Assembly (NCBI GenBank): GCA_949292205.1
Contig: CASEYR010000002.1
Span: 62,001-126,000, forward strand
Direction of reading: 5' to 3'
Source of the DNA: an uncultured Alphaproteobacteria bacterium
GTDB lineage: Bacteria; Pseudomonadota; Alphaproteobacteria; CAAHEQ01; UBA3637
DNA length: 64,000 bases
This document shows positions 32,777 to 41,534 of this stretch, piece after piece. Position 1 is the stretch's first letter. Each line of letters starts with the position of its first letter. The position numbers and the translations under genes were made by a program. Below the pieces are notes generated by a model. It searched no databases, was not told where the DNA came from, and saw nothing but the letters and a program-made list of their open reading frames with translations.

Positions 32777-33889
32777 ATGGGATTTGCGTTACAACAAAAC
32801 GGACAGAAAATGACCCTGTCTATTTCGGGTGAGTTCGTCCGATATCAAGATCCCGCCGAAACAGATCGGCTGATTCGTCATATCAAAAAGAGTAATCCAA
32901 AAGCTTTGGTCTTGACAGATGCCGGAATCGGACGATGGGACTCCTCTTTGCTTGTTGTCTTGTATCAAATTGTGCGGATGGCTCGCCTTGCCGAAATACC
33001 GGTTCAAAAACAAACATTGCCGGAGGGGTTGCAACGTTTAATTGATTTGGCTTTTTCGGTTGATAGAAAACCGTCTCGCCCGAATCCGGCTCGATTGGGC
33101 TTTATTTCTTATATCGGAGATGTCGGTATACGAGCAATGAATAGCGTTCGGCGGGGACTTGATTTTTGTCGCCAAATTTGTATCTCTATGGGGCGTTTCG
33201 TCTGCGGTAAGGCTGTCTTGCGTCCGATTGATTTTTGGTTCGCTTTGGATGATTGCGCTCCGAAAGCTGTCGGAATCGTTTCTTTAATCAGCTTTATGGT
33301 CGGTTTAATCTTGGCTTTCGTCGGGGCAATCCAATTGAAGTCTTTTGGGGCTCAGATCTATGTCGCCAGCTTGGTGACGATCGGAATGACTCGGATTATG
33401 GGCGCTATTATGGTGGGTGTTATTATGGCTGGACGAACGGGTGCTTCCTTTGCCGCAACAATCGGAACAATGCAAGTCAATGAAGAATTGGACGCTCTTC
33501 AAACTATGGGAATTTCCAGAACCGATTTCCTTGTCTTGCCCAGAGTGCTGGCTCTGGTTCTGGCTATGCCTGTTCTGGCGATGCTTGCCGATATTATGGG
33601 CATGTTGGGCGGTGCCGCCGTCGGTATCTTTATGTTGGGGATTTCTCCGCCTGAATATATTCATTATTCTATTGAGGCTTTTAATTTAACAAACTTTTTT
33701 GTCGGTGTCTTTCACGGCTTCGTCTTTGGTATTGTTATCGCTTTGTGCGGGTGCTACTTTGGGATTCATTGCGGACGGAATGCCGATAGCGTCGGTGTGG
33801 CTACAACTAAAGCCGTTGTCTATGCTATCGTTTGGATGATTATTATGACCGGTTTGATTACTTTGATGTGTGAGGTGTTGGACATATGA
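32777..33889 (+). CDS. mlaE: MlaE-type lipid ABC permease with N-terminal STAS-like domain
   Basis: 370 residues. The first 100 residues form a STAS-like domain (MTLSISGEFVRYQDPAE ... ALVLTDAGIGRWDSSLLVVL), which in other species is the separate MlaB. The permease follows with about 5-6 membrane helices and the family motifs ISFMVGLILAFVGAIQLKSF, ARTGASFAATIGTMQVNEELDAL-type coupling helix (split here around GRTGASFAATIG) and PRVLALVLAMPVLAMLADIMG. It forms the membrane core of an MCE-type phospholipid transporter with MlaF and MlaD. It overlaps mlaF by 4 bases (ATGA). Confidence 0.92.
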   Translation: MGFALQQNGQKMTLSISGEFVRYQDPAETDRLIRHIKKSNPKALVLTDAGIGRWDSSLLVVLYQIVRMARLAEIPVQKQTLPEGLQRLIDLAFSVDRKPSRPNPARLGFISYIGDVGIRAMNSVRRGLDFCRQICISMGRFVCGKAVLRPIDFWFALDDCAPKAVGIVSLISFMVGLILAFVGAIQLKSFGAQIYVASLVTIGMTRIMGAIMVGVIMAGRTGASFAATIGTMQVNEELDALQTMGISRTDFLVLPRVLALVLAMPVLAMLADIMGMLGGAAVGIFMLGISPPEYIHYSIEAFNLTNFFVGVFHGFVFGIVIALCGCYFGIHCGRNADSVGVATTKAVVYAIVWMIIMTGLITLMCEVLDI

Positions 33890-34656
33890 TGAATCAAACC
33901 TTAATTGATGTGCAAAAGTTGACTATCGCCTATGGGGATTTCGTTTTGTTGAAAGATGTTTCCTTTCAGGTAAAGCAGGGAGATATCTTCATTATTATGG
34001 GCGGTTCCGGTTGTGGAAAAAGTAGCTTGCTGCGGGTGTTGACCGGATTAACACCGGCTTCCGGTGGAAAAGCTTTTGTTGCCGGTGTCGATATGGTGTC
34101 TGCTTCGGCGGCTCAAAAAGATGTCGTGATGCGTCGCTGTGGTATTCTCTACCAAAGCGGGGCTTTGTTCAGCTCGATGACCGTTGCCGATAATATCGCT
34201 CTGCCACTGCGACAATATACGGACTATTCCGATAAGATGATTCGAGAACTGGTCGCTTTGAAATTGGCTCTGGTCGGCTTGGCCGGCTTTCAGGATTTTT
34301 ATCCCTCTGAATTAAGCGGCGGCATGAAAAAACGCGCCGGTTTGGCCAGAGCTTTAGCTTTGGATCCCGAAATCGTTTATTTTGATGAGCCTTCCGCAGG
34401 ATTGGATCCAATTAGCTCTAAATTGCTGGACGATTTAATCTTGGATATTAATCAGAGCTTGGGAACGACAATTGTTATCGTGACTCATGAATTATCTTCT
34501 ATCTTTGCTATCGGACGCGATTCTGTCTTTTTAGATGCAACCAAGCGTAGTGTTGGTGCTCGCGGAAATCCCACAGAGCTATTGAAGAATCCGCCAAATA
34601 AAACTGTTTATGAATTTTTAACAAGGGGACATACGGATGCCAAAGGAACCAAATAA
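33886..34656 (+). CDS. mlaF: MlaF-type lipid ABC transporter ATPase
   Basis: 256 residues. Walker A is GGSGCGKSSLLRVLTG, the Q-loop is in GILYQSGALFSSMTVADN, the signature is LSGGMKKRAGLARALALDPE, and Walker B is IVYFDEPSAGLDPISS with the switch His in VTHELSSIF. The KKRAG variant of the signature (instead of QQRVA) is the mark of MlaF/Mkl ATPases. It powers phospholipid movement between the membranes. Starts ATGATG inside the mlaE stop and overlaps mlaD by 20 bases. Confidence 0.94.
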   Translation: MMNQTLIDVQKLTIAYGDFVLLKDVSFQVKQGDIFIIMGGSGCGKSSLLRVLTGLTPASGGKAFVAGVDMVSASAAQKDVVMRRCGILYQSGALFSSMTVADNIALPLRQYTDYSDKMIRELVALKLALVGLAGFQDFYPSELSGGMKKRAGLARALALDPEIVYFDEPSAGLDPISSKLLDDLILDINQSLGTTIVIVTHELSSIFAIGRDSVFLDATKRSVGARGNPTELLKNPPNKTVYEFLTRGHTDAKGTK

Positions 34657-35431
34657 AAAAGCTGTTGGAATTTTTTTGATTGTTGGATTCATCTTGTTTA
34701 CGATAATCGTCGGTCATGCTGTTATCGGACGTTTGTTCAATAGAGATCAAAGTGTGGCGATTATGTATTTTGATGAGTCCGTTAAGGGGTTAAATGTCGG
34801 CTCTCCCGTCGTCTTTAACGGTGTTGAAATCGGTAAAGTAACCAAAATAGAGCTTATCGGCGATCCGCAAAATATGACTTTTAGCGTTCCGGTCTATGTG
34901 CGGTTGACTCCGATGCAGGAAACCGGTGGAATCGCTAACCAAATCTGGCGGGGAAAAACGATGCTGGATTTGATGATTGAAAAGGGATTACGTGCCAGAT
35001 TGTTGACTCAGAGTTATTTGACAGGACAGTTGATGATTGAATTAAGTATGTTGCCCAATACGCCCATTAACTTAAAAAATGCTGAACGGGATAGTCGCCG
35101 AAATATCCCTGAAATCCCGACTGTTTTATCTCCTTCGGGGGAATTATCAAAGGGCTTGCAGGATTTGCCAATTCGGCGTTCTATGGAGAAAATGGAACAG
35201 ATTTTGGATTCTCTGCAAAAACAGTTGCCGATTATCTTGCCGGCGTTGGCTTCGGCATCCAAAAATTTGGCCGACATTACCGAAAAAATTGCGCCACAAT
35301 TTGATGATATCGTCAATAATTTAAATAAGGCTTTGTATGATATATCCGATGCCGCCAGAAGTTTGCGTAATTTTGCTGATTATGTTGAGCGTCACCCTGA
35401 ATCATTATTAAAAGGAAAAAAAGGAGATTGA
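34637..35431 (+). CDS. mlaD: MCE-domain substrate-binding protein MlaD
   Basis: 264 residues. A single N-terminal helix (AVGIFLIVGFILFTIIVGHAV) anchors it in the inner membrane. The MCE domain follows at about residues 40-125 (YFDESVKGLNVGSPVVFNGV, EIGKVTKIELIGD). The C-terminal stretch (MEKMEQILDSLQKQLPIILPAL ... LNKALYDISDAARSLRNFAD) is helical. MCE rings carry phospholipid between MlaFE and the periplasm. It overlaps mlaF and is followed 1 base later by a lipoprotein gene. Length is larger than E. coli MlaD (183), as common in alphaproteobacteria. Confidence 0.92.
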   Translation: MPKEPNKKAVGIFLIVGFILFTIIVGHAVIGRLFNRDQSVAIMYFDESVKGLNVGSPVVFNGVEIGKVTKIELIGDPQNMTFSVPVYVRLTPMQETGGIANQIWRGKTMLDLMIEKGLRARLLTQSYLTGQLMIELSMLPNTPINLKNAERDSRRNIPEIPTVLSPSGELSKGLQDLPIRRSMEKMEQILDSLQKQLPIILPALASASKNLADITEKIAPQFDDIVNNLNKALYDISDAARSLRNFADYVERHPESLLKGKKGD

Positions 35432-35432
35432 G

Positions 35433-36014
35433 ATGAAAAAATGGACTGTTGTTTTTTTGCTGTTTTCTTTAACGGCTTGCTTTGGAGGCGTGTCGGATCC
35501 GTCCCGTTTTTATACGCTTTCTCCCGTTGTTCAAACCCCTGTTTCCGAAAAAATGACGGCTTCGGTCGGTATAGACAGAGTTCAAATTTCTCGCTATCTT
35601 GATCGCCCTCAAATCATTACTCAATCCGCTGAAACAACCGAAATTAAAGTTTCTGAAACAAATCGATGGATTGAACCCCTCTCAAATTTGGTTCAACGGA
35701 TTTTAGCCGAGGATTTGGCTAATGCTCTACCAAATGCTCAGGTTAAAATGAAAACGCAGGGGCGGGAAGATTTTTCTTACGTCCTGTCCGTTGATATCGT
35801 GAAAATGGATACTCTTTTGGGAAATCAGGCTTCTTTAGAGGCGTGGTTCTTGATTCAAAATCATGCCGGGCAGGTTATCTATCGTCAAAAAGTATCTGAA
35901 TCTATGCCGGTCAGCTCTTCTTTTGATGATTTGGCAAAGGCCCAGAGTGAGCTTTTGGGCCGATTGGCTGATCGTATCGCTCGGCAAATTGTTCGCTTGT
36001 CCGCTAAAGGTTAA
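35433..36014 (+). CDS. PqiC-like ABC-transport auxiliary lipoprotein
   Basis: 193 residues. The signal MKKWTVVFLLFSLTACFGG ends in lipobox LTAC. SDPSRFYTLSPV followed by VGIDRVQISRYLDRPQIIT and RWIEPLSNLVQRILAEDLANAL are the signatures of the PqiC/DUF330 family, outer-membrane lipoproteins that pair with MCE systems. The start lies one base after the mlaD stop, so it is the fourth gene of the mlaEFD operon. MlaC (soluble shuttle) and MlaA are absent, so this lipoprotein may be the outer-membrane contact. Convergent with the histidine kinase gene after 12 bases. Confidence 0.87.
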   Translation: MKKWTVVFLLFSLTACFGGVSDPSRFYTLSPVVQTPVSEKMTASVGIDRVQISRYLDRPQIITQSAETTEIKVSETNRWIEPLSNLVQRILAEDLANALPNAQVKMKTQGREDFSYVLSVDIVKMDTLLGNQASLEAWFLIQNHAGQVIYRQKVSESMPVSSSFDDLAKAQSELLGRLADRIARQIVRLSAKG

Positions 36015-36026
36015 GCTCTGCCGAAT

Positions 36027-37388
36027 TTATCGAAAATCGGAACTTGGCTCTTGTGCCGAAACAGTTACTTCAAATCCATCCGATGTATTTCGATAGGTGA
36101 GAGTGCTTTTATACAGTCTTGTAATTCGATCGACAATAGATAGTCCGAGTCCGCTACCGCTCTCTTTCTGTCCCGCCGGACGATAAAAACGGTGTGTGAG
36201 GCGTTCTAAAACCGTATCCTCTACATGTGTCCCTGTATTGAGAACAATCAGCTTGTAATCGCGCAGGGTGATTTGGACAGTGGCTCCATTCGGGCTATAT
36301 CGGACGGCATTATCAACTAAATTGCGGATAATAAGACCCGCTAAAATCGGATTTCCGTGTGAGAAGGGGCCTGCATCCGATAAATCGGTTTTGAACATAA
36401 TGTTCTTTTCCTGTGCCGGTTGTTGATAATCCGATATCATTTGATGAATAATGGAATGCCAATCTATTCGGGTTTGGGTATCGGAATGGGCTTCCGATTC
36501 GGCTCGTGAAAGAGCTAATAATTGTTCGACTAACCGACTGGCTCGGTCAATGCCTGTTGATAATTTTGTCAGTGCCTCTGAACGCATCCGATCATCATCT
36601 GTTGCCAGTTGTGCAATCTCTAATTGGACTTTAAGCGCTGTCAGCGGTGTTCGGAGTTCGTGCGCCGAATCGGCTATAAAACGACGTTCTCTATCTAAGG
36701 TGCTTTGTATCTTTCCCAATAGAAGATTCATCGATTGAATCAGGGGTTTGACCTCGGTCGGTAATCTATCATCGGAAAGCGGAGAGAGGTCGTCCCCGTT
36801 TCTATTCCGTAAATGAACGGCTAAACGCTTCATTGGCCAGAACTCTAGCGTGATAATGATAATCATAAAAATCAATAAGCTTCCCATTCCGATCAGCCAA
36901 GGTAGGGTGAACGTTTCCATCATATCCCATGCGATATCGGTGCGATAGTCCAGCTCTTGTCCGACCGCAACCATAAACTGACTATCTTTTGTCGGAATCC
37001 ATACAAGACGCCATTTTTCATCGTCTACACGTGTGTTTGAAAAAGCTTCCGGCTTTGGTTCATACGGAAAATAACGACCGTTTTCGCCGTCATGAAAAAT
37101 CATTTTTCCGGAAGCATTGAAAACCGCAAAGCCAATCGCTTCATCCTCGGTATCCGCATGCTCAATTTTATCAAAAAAATCTTCATTCATCCGGTTCTTG
37201 TCTGAATGAACAGCCGTCCAATCGGCGGCCGCTAATTGACGAGCAAGCGCTGTTTGATAGGTATCAAAAAATTCGTTCGTCTTTTCCGTGCTCTCTTGCC
37301 ATGAAAAAAAAGCCGAACAACACAGCATGATACCGGCTATCACCGAAAAAAATAAAATAAGACGTGTTTTTAGACTGAGCTTTTTCAT
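36027..37388 (-). CDS. qseC: QseC-like sensor histidine kinase
   Basis: 453 residues. Membrane helices at about 8-27 and 165-185 (LIGMGSLLIFMIIIITLEFWP) enclose a periplasmic sensor region. A HAMP-like linker leads to the H-box FIADSAHELRTPLTALKVQLE with the phosphorylated His. The N-box is IIRNLVDNAVRYSPNGA and the G-box is QKESGSGLGLSIVDRI. Start overlaps the response-regulator stop by 4 bases. With the regulator and the upstream YgiW-like gene it repeats the ygiW-qseB-qseC order of Gammaproteobacteria, which is why the QseC name is used; the signal sensed here is unknown. Confidence 0.85.
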   Translation of the reverse strand: MKKLSLKTRLILFFSVIAGIMLCCSAFFSWQESTEKTNEFFDTYQTALARQLAAADWTAVHSDKNRMNEDFFDKIEHADTEDEAIGFAVFNASGKMIFHDGENGRYFPYEPKPEAFSNTRVDDEKWRLVWIPTKDSQFMVAVGQELDYRTDIAWDMMETFTLPWLIGMGSLLIFMIIIITLEFWPMKRLAVHLRNRNGDDLSPLSDDRLPTEVKPLIQSMNLLLGKIQSTLDRERRFIADSAHELRTPLTALKVQLEIAQLATDDDRMRSEALTKLSTGIDRASRLVEQLLALSRAESEAHSDTQTRIDWHSIIHQMISDYQQPAQEKNIMFKTDLSDAGPFSHGNPILAGLIIRNLVDNAVRYSPNGATVQITLRDYKLIVLNTGTHVEDTVLERLTHRFYRPAGQKESGSGLGLSIVDRITRLYKSTLTYRNTSDGFEVTVSAQEPSSDFR

Positions 37389-38044
37389 TTGTCTTCCAGA
37401 ATATATCCAATCTTGGGTATCGTTTTGATTATGTCTTGTCCCAGCTTCTTTCTTAAATGATGTATATGAACCTCAACGGCATTGCTTTGAACGTCTCCGC
37501 CCCAAGCATAAATTTTGTCTTCAATGGTTTCTCGCGACAATACTTTATTCTTGTTCAGTAAAAGTAACTCGAGAATCGTTATTTCTTTCGGGGAAAGAGA
37601 AACTGCTTGACCATTCCGTGAAACGCTACGCGTGTTGGTATTTAAACAGATATTTCCAATCTTTAACTCGGGATTCGGACGACCGTTATGTCGTCGAATC
37701 AGCGCATTTAAACGAGCTTGCACTTCTAATAGGCTGAACGGCTTGGCTAAATAGTCATCGGCTCCGCCATTTAAGCCCGCAATCCGATTATCAACATCGC
37801 CTCGTGCCGTCAGAATTAAAACCGGCTCTGTCCGCTCCTTATCCCGCCAGCTCTTTAGAATACTCATGCCGTCCATACCGGGGAGCCCTAAGTCCAGAAC
37901 AACCGCATCATACGGCATCTGAAAAAGGGCTTCGGCACCGTCGGCGCCGTCGTCAAACCAGTCTACGGAAAATCCCAATTTTTCCAAACCGGTCTTCAGA
38001 CCGTCGCCGATCAGCGCGTCATCCTCTATTACTAAAACCCGCAT
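37385..38044 (-). CDS. qseB: OmpR/PhoB-family response regulator (QseB/PmrA-like)
   Basis: 219 residues. The receiver domain has the acidic pair (VIEDDALIGDGL), phosphoacceptor Asp in YDAVVLDLGLPGMDGMSIL, Thr in VLILTARGDVDNRIAGLNGG and Lys in ADDYLAKPFSLLEVQARL. The winged-helix DNA-binding domain is VSLSPKEITILELLLLNKNKVLSRETIEDKIYAWGGDVQSNAVEVHIHHLRKKL (split reading). The last residues IKTIPKIGYILED are typical. It likely binds the CTTAAG direct repeat upstream of the ygiW-like gene, which is the PmrA/QseB recognition pattern. Confidence 0.92.
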   Translation of the reverse strand: MRVLVIEDDALIGDGLKTGLEKLGFSVDWFDDGADGAEALFQMPYDAVVLDLGLPGMDGMSILKSWRDKERTEPVLILTARGDVDNRIAGLNGGADDYLAKPFSLLEVQARLNALIRRHNGRPNPELKIGNICLNTNTRSVSRNGQAVSLSPKEITILELLLLNKNKVLSRETIEDKIYAWGGDVQSNAVEVHIHHLRKKLGQDIIKTIPKIGYILEDK

Positions 38045-38058
38045 GGACGGTTTTTCCC

Positions 38059-38430
38059 CTACTTCTTGAGGGAAACGGTATCAACATCAATTTCCGTTTT
38101 GAAGAAGTCTTTATCAACTTCGCCTTCAATAACGATGGTGTCTTGCGGTGTGACCGTTAATCCCCGCCAATCTTCGTTATCAATGTCAACCGTAACGGAA
38201 CCTGTTGCGTCTTTGAAAATATATTTTTCGTTGCCAACGGCTCGTTCAATTTGTCCAACTAATACTACCGGCGTATCATCGCTGAGTGTTAAGGCTTGTT
38301 TGACGGTTGATGTTTCAAGACCGGGGCCTTTGAAGCCACCCGTCGGTTGACCGTTAAATCCGGCTGCCATCGGGGACGTTGTGATTGCTAATGTTAAAAC
38401 TAAAGCGGATGCAATTATCATTTTTTTCAT
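38059..38430 (-). CDS. ygiW: YgiW/YdeI-family periplasmic OB-fold (BOF) protein
   Basis: 123 residues. The signal peptide MKKMIIASALVLTLAITTSPMAAGF is followed by the BOF domain: GPGLETSTVKQALTLSDDTP, VVLVGQIERAVGNEKYIFKD, ATGSVTVDIDNEDWRGL, and TPQDTIVIEGEVDKDFFKTE, IDVDTVSL. YgiW-type proteins are periplasmic OB folds induced by envelope stress, cationic peptides or metals and often regulated by the neighbouring QseBC-like pair. Ribosome site AAGGAGAAAA precedes the start. The gene leads the three-gene operon. Confidence 0.9.
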   Translation of the reverse strand: MKKMIIASALVLTLAITTSPMAAGFNGQPTGGFKGPGLETSTVKQALTLSDDTPVVLVGQIERAVGNEKYIFKDATGSVTVDIDNEDWRGLTVTPQDTIVIEGEVDKDFFKTEIDVDTVSLKK

Positions 38431-38482
38431 TTTTTTTCTCCTTATTGTTTATGATGTAGTCTTTCTACACTTTCATTTCAAC

Positions 38483-38507
38483 ATAATACTCTTAAGAAAC
38501 GCTTAAG
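38483..38507 (-). promoter_or_regulatory. PmrA/QseB-type direct repeat and -10 box of the ygiW-qseBC operon
   Basis: CTTAAG, 5 bases, CTTAAG (38491-38507) is a perfect PmrA/QseB-type box. Two bases from it, read on the minus strand, lies TATTAT as -10, so the box sits where a -35 would be and suits an activator. The rest of the gap to the CHR gene (38508-38730) is extremely A+T-rich with no gene. Confidence 0.75.
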
Positions 38508-38730
38508 GGAATATTATTTTTTGATGAGTATGTAAAAAATAATGATGTTTTTATTTATTTTTATTGAATATCAATATATTATATAATTTATGACAATGAT
38601 AATTATTTTACGAGATTTTTTTGATGGGGTATAGTAATATAACTTTTTTTATAATATAATACGACCTTATGTGAAAAATAATCTTTCAAAAAATAAAGTT
38701 TTTTGCGGATTTTGCTTATGGATCATTAAC

Positions 38731-39321
38731 ATGTGGTATCAGAAAAACAAACTCTTTTTTCTTCTTTTTATCTTTTTCAATTTTTTAAAAATCAGCTTGT
38801 TTGTTGTGGGGGGTGGGATTGTTATGATCCCAATTATCCAAAGTATATTTGTCCGAAAATACAAAATGCTACAAGATGAAGATATTATGGATATGATTGC
38901 TATGACTCAGACAATCCCCGGCTCTGTCGCTATTAATTGTGCTGTTTTTATCGGTGGTAGACTTGGTGGCTTTTGGGGAAGTATTGCCGCCTCTTTCGGT
39001 GTTGTTTGTGCTTCTTTACTTTTAATCGGCGGGGTTATCTGTTTTGTTGATGTCTTGAATATTGAAAATCAACGCATGTTGATTACTTTTTCATATATAC
39101 GAGCTTGTGTGACAGGGGTTTTTGTTTATTTGGTCATGAAAATTGCAAAATCATCTATTAAGGCATTAGTTGATTTTGGTGCTGTATGTATCTTGTTATT
39201 GGGCGTTGCTGTCGGTGTCCCTTTGGGCATTTTAATCGTTTCCTCTATTGCAATGGGAATGCTGTATACATTTTTCGGAGATTGGAAAAAGAATCGGGTA
39301 GCCGATACTAAAATCAGTTGA
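38731..39321 (+). CDS. CHR-family (chromate/sulfate-type) half transporter 1
   Basis: 196 residues from the ATG at 38731; a GTG at 38671 extends it by 20 residues, and neither start has a clear ribosome site. Family marks: FFNFLKISLFVVGGGIVMIP (the FKxGxxxxGGGxxMIP motif), MDMIAMTQTIPGSVAINCAV (the xxxxQxxPGPxxxN motif) and GRLGGFWGSIAASFGVV. Half-size CHR proteins act as pairs to export chromate, or more generally to move divalent oxyanions. Three lie in a row here, before sulfate-activation genes, so sulfate is a plausible substrate. Confidence 0.85.
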   Translation: MWYQKNKLFFLLFIFFNFLKISLFVVGGGIVMIPIIQSIFVRKYKMLQDEDIMDMIAMTQTIPGSVAINCAVFIGGRLGGFWGSIAASFGVVCASLLLIGGVICFVDVLNIENQRMLITFSYIRACVTGVFVYLVMKIAKSSIKALVDFGAVCILLLGVAVGVPLGILIVSSIAMGMLYTFFGDWKKNRVADTKIS

Positions 39322-39412
39322 CTTTCAGAGAGTAGTGTAATACTCTGATTCCGTTCTTTTGTTTGTGATTTTTGGGTTGTTGCGGTAGATGTTATATAAA
39401 GGAAATCGGTTT

Positions 39413-40000
39413 ATGTTTGATGAAAATCATAAAAACGAGAATGATGTGTCAATATTATTATTGCTGTTTTGGTCTTTTTTTAAGATATCATTGTTTGTTA
39501 TCGGTGGGGGATTGGCAATGATTCCCGTGATTAGAAATGTGTTTGTTCATAAGTATAAGCTGTTGACGGAAGATGATATTGTGGATATGATTGCCGTTAC
39601 CCAAACGATTCCCGGATTAATCGCGGTTAATTCATCGATTTTTGTCGGTAATAAGTTAGCAGGGATTAAAGGGGCGGTGGTTTCAACAATTGCCGTGTTA
39701 ATTCCTTCGCTATTTATCTTGGGGATTATCGCCGCATTTTTTCCGTTACAAATGTTAACAAATTCACATTTGTTGGCGGCTTTTTCGGGTATTAGAGCTT
39801 GTGTCGCCGGCATATTTTTAGGGATGTTTATTCAATTCGCCCAAAAGACTTTAAAATCTCTTTTGGACGGGGGGATTGTGTTGTTTTTAATCGGGCTTTT
39901 GTTGGCTGGAGCTCATGTGGTTATTATTATTTTAATATCAATTATTTTGGGAATGGCGATCTTGTTCCGAGATCAACTGAAAGAGGGAACGTATGGTTAA
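39413..40000 (+). CDS. CHR-family half transporter 2
   Basis: 195 residues; the ATG at 39413 has AAAGGA 9 bases upstream, better than the ATG at 39389. Motifs: FWSFFKISLFVIGGGLAMIP, VDMIAVTQTIPGLIAVNSSI and NKLAGIKGAVVSTIAVLIPS, and about 5 membrane helices. It is closely similar to half 1, suggesting a tandem duplication. It overlaps half 3 by 8 bases. In two-gene CHR systems, the halves insert with opposite topology; which pair forms here is unclear. Confidence 0.88.
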   Translation: MFDENHKNENDVSILLLLFWSFFKISLFVIGGGLAMIPVIRNVFVHKYKLLTEDDIVDMIAVTQTIPGLIAVNSSIFVGNKLAGIKGAVVSTIAVLIPSLFILGIIAAFFPLQMLTNSHLLAAFSGIRACVAGIFLGMFIQFAQKTLKSLLDGGIVLFLIGLLLAGAHVVIIILISIILGMAILFRDQLKEGTYG

Positions 40001-40568
40001 TTTGGTTTTGTTTTGGCAATTTTTTAAATTCGGCGTCTTGTGTTTCGGCGGCGGGCATATGATTATTCCTCTGCTGCACGCGGAGTTTGTTGAGAAAACT
40101 GCTTTTTTTACACCCGAAGAATTTGGAAACTTGTTGGCAATTTCTCAAATGACGCCGGGCGCTGTCAGTGTGAACTCGGCTACGTATGTCGGGTATTTAA
40201 AAAATGGATTAAGTGCCGCTATTTTTGCCAGTGTCGGTGTCGTTTTTCCGACGTTTATTTTGGCTTCTGTTGCTTTAAACTTCTTTAAAAAACATAAAGA
40301 TTCTTGGTATGTTAAGGGATTTTACCGTGGTGCCAAATGGGCTTCCTTGGTCATGATTTTGTATGCGTTGTTCTTGTTTGCGAATATCTCTATCTTTAAG
40401 CAACCGATTCAAGAGTGGTTTCAAAATGCTGATTTTTCAAAACCGTTACTGAATATTGGGCAATTTTTTGTGATGCTTTTATCTGTTCTCTTGTATTTTT
40501 ATCGCGTTCCTATGATTGCGATGTTGGTATTGGCCGCATTAATCGGTTTTGGTGTAAGCTTTATTTAA
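39993..40568 (+). CDS. CHR-family half transporter 3
   Basis: 191 residues. LFWQFFKFGVLCFGGGHMIIPLL and NLLAISQMTPGAVSVNSATYVGYL are the two CHR motifs, here with the MTPGAVSVN form that differs from the IPG form of halves 1 and 2. It is therefore probably the complementary half of a heterodimer, while halves 1 and 2 are alternatives. About five membrane segments. Translationally coupled to half 2. The 105-base gap to cysD looks like a promoter region. Confidence 0.88.
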   Translation: MVNLVLFWQFFKFGVLCFGGGHMIIPLLHAEFVEKTAFFTPEEFGNLLAISQMTPGAVSVNSATYVGYLKNGLSAAIFASVGVVFPTFILASVALNFFKKHKDSWYVKGFYRGAKWASLVMILYALFLFANISIFKQPIQEWFQNADFSKPLLNIGQFFVMLLSVLLYFYRVPMIAMLVLAALIGFGVSFI

Positions 40569-40673
40569 AATGTTTGTTTTTTTCGGATAATTGGCGTACA
40601 ATCATATACCAGAGTTATTCGCTTTCTGCTTATGCGAAATAGTTTATGGTTAGTCTGGAGGGTGTGAAAAATA

Positions 40674-41534
40674 ATGACTACGCATTTGGATGTTCTGGAA
40701 AATGAGTCCATTGAACTGATACGTGATGTTTGTTATACAAACGATTGTTCTAAAATTGTTATTTTTTATAGTATCGGTAAAGATTCATCGGTATTACTTC
40801 ATTTATTTAAAAAAGCTTTTTATCCTTTTCCGATTCCTGTTCGCTTTATGCATATTGATACGGGATGGAAATTTAGAGAAATGTATGAGTTTCGTGATCG
40901 AATCGCAAAGGAGGTTGATTTAATCGTCTATAAAAATCCGGCTTGTTTAAATCCTTTTACAGATGGTCCTCGCTATACGGATGTGATGAAAACAGAGGCT
41001 TTGAAACAGGCTGTCGATTTATACGATGTTAAAATTGCTTTCGGCGGATCAAGACGCGATGAGGAAAAAAGTCGTGCTAAAGAACGTATGGTTTCGGTCA
41101 GAAATGAATATCATAAATGGGACCCGCGAAATCAAAATCCCGAAATTCCTCCACTCTATAATACTTTTTATACCGATAAGACAAGTCTGCGGGTGTTCCC
41201 TTTATCTAACTGGACGGAACTGGATATCTGGGAATATATAAAGCGAGAGCAGATTGAGGTTGTTCCTCTCTATTTCGCAAAGGAAAGAAGAGTGCAAAAA
41301 ACTCAAACCGGAATGTATATCGCTACGGAAAATGAAACGGGTGAGTTGCTTAAAGTTCGCTTTAGGACCTTGGGGTGCTATCCTTTAACCGGCGCAATTG
41401 TTTCTGAGGCGGAAACTTTGGATGAAATTATTGCCGAATTGAAAAAAACAGAATATACAGAGAGAATTACTCGGGTAATTGATTATGATACCGAAAGTTC
41501 TATGGAAAAGAAAAAAACAGATGGGTATTTTTAA
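40674..41534 (+). CDS. cysD: Sulfate adenylyltransferase subunit 2
   Basis: 286 residues. CysD makes adenosine 5'-phosphosulfate from sulfate and ATP, driven by GTP hydrolysis in CysN. Marks: the PP-loop IVIFYSIGKDSSVLLHLFKK, FMHIDTGWKFREMYEFRD, AFGGSRRDEEKSRAKERMVS and the C-terminal RVFPLSNWTELDIWEYIKRE, ending in the usual KKxDGYF. It is full length. It overlaps cysN by one base (TAATG). cysC, cysH, cysI or cysJ are not in the window, so where the APS goes is unclear. Confidence 0.94.
   Translation: MTTHLDVLENESIELIRDVCYTNDCSKIVIFYSIGKDSSVLLHLFKKAFYPFPIPVRFMHIDTGWKFREMYEFRDRIAKEVDLIVYKNPACLNPFTDGPRYTDVMKTEALKQAVDLYDVKIAFGGSRRDEEKSRAKERMVSVRNEYHKWDPRNQNPEIPPLYNTFYTDKTSLRVFPLSNWTELDIWEYIKREQIEVVPLYFAKERRVQKTQTGMYIATENETGELLKVRFRTLGCYPLTGAIVSEAETLDEIIAELKKTEYTERITRVIDYDTESSMEKKKTDGYF

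Noticed and set aside
33253-34411. His/Asn/Arg-rich frames opposite mlaE and mlaF
   Set aside because: They are reverse or shifted readings of conserved genes; no starts or family motifs.
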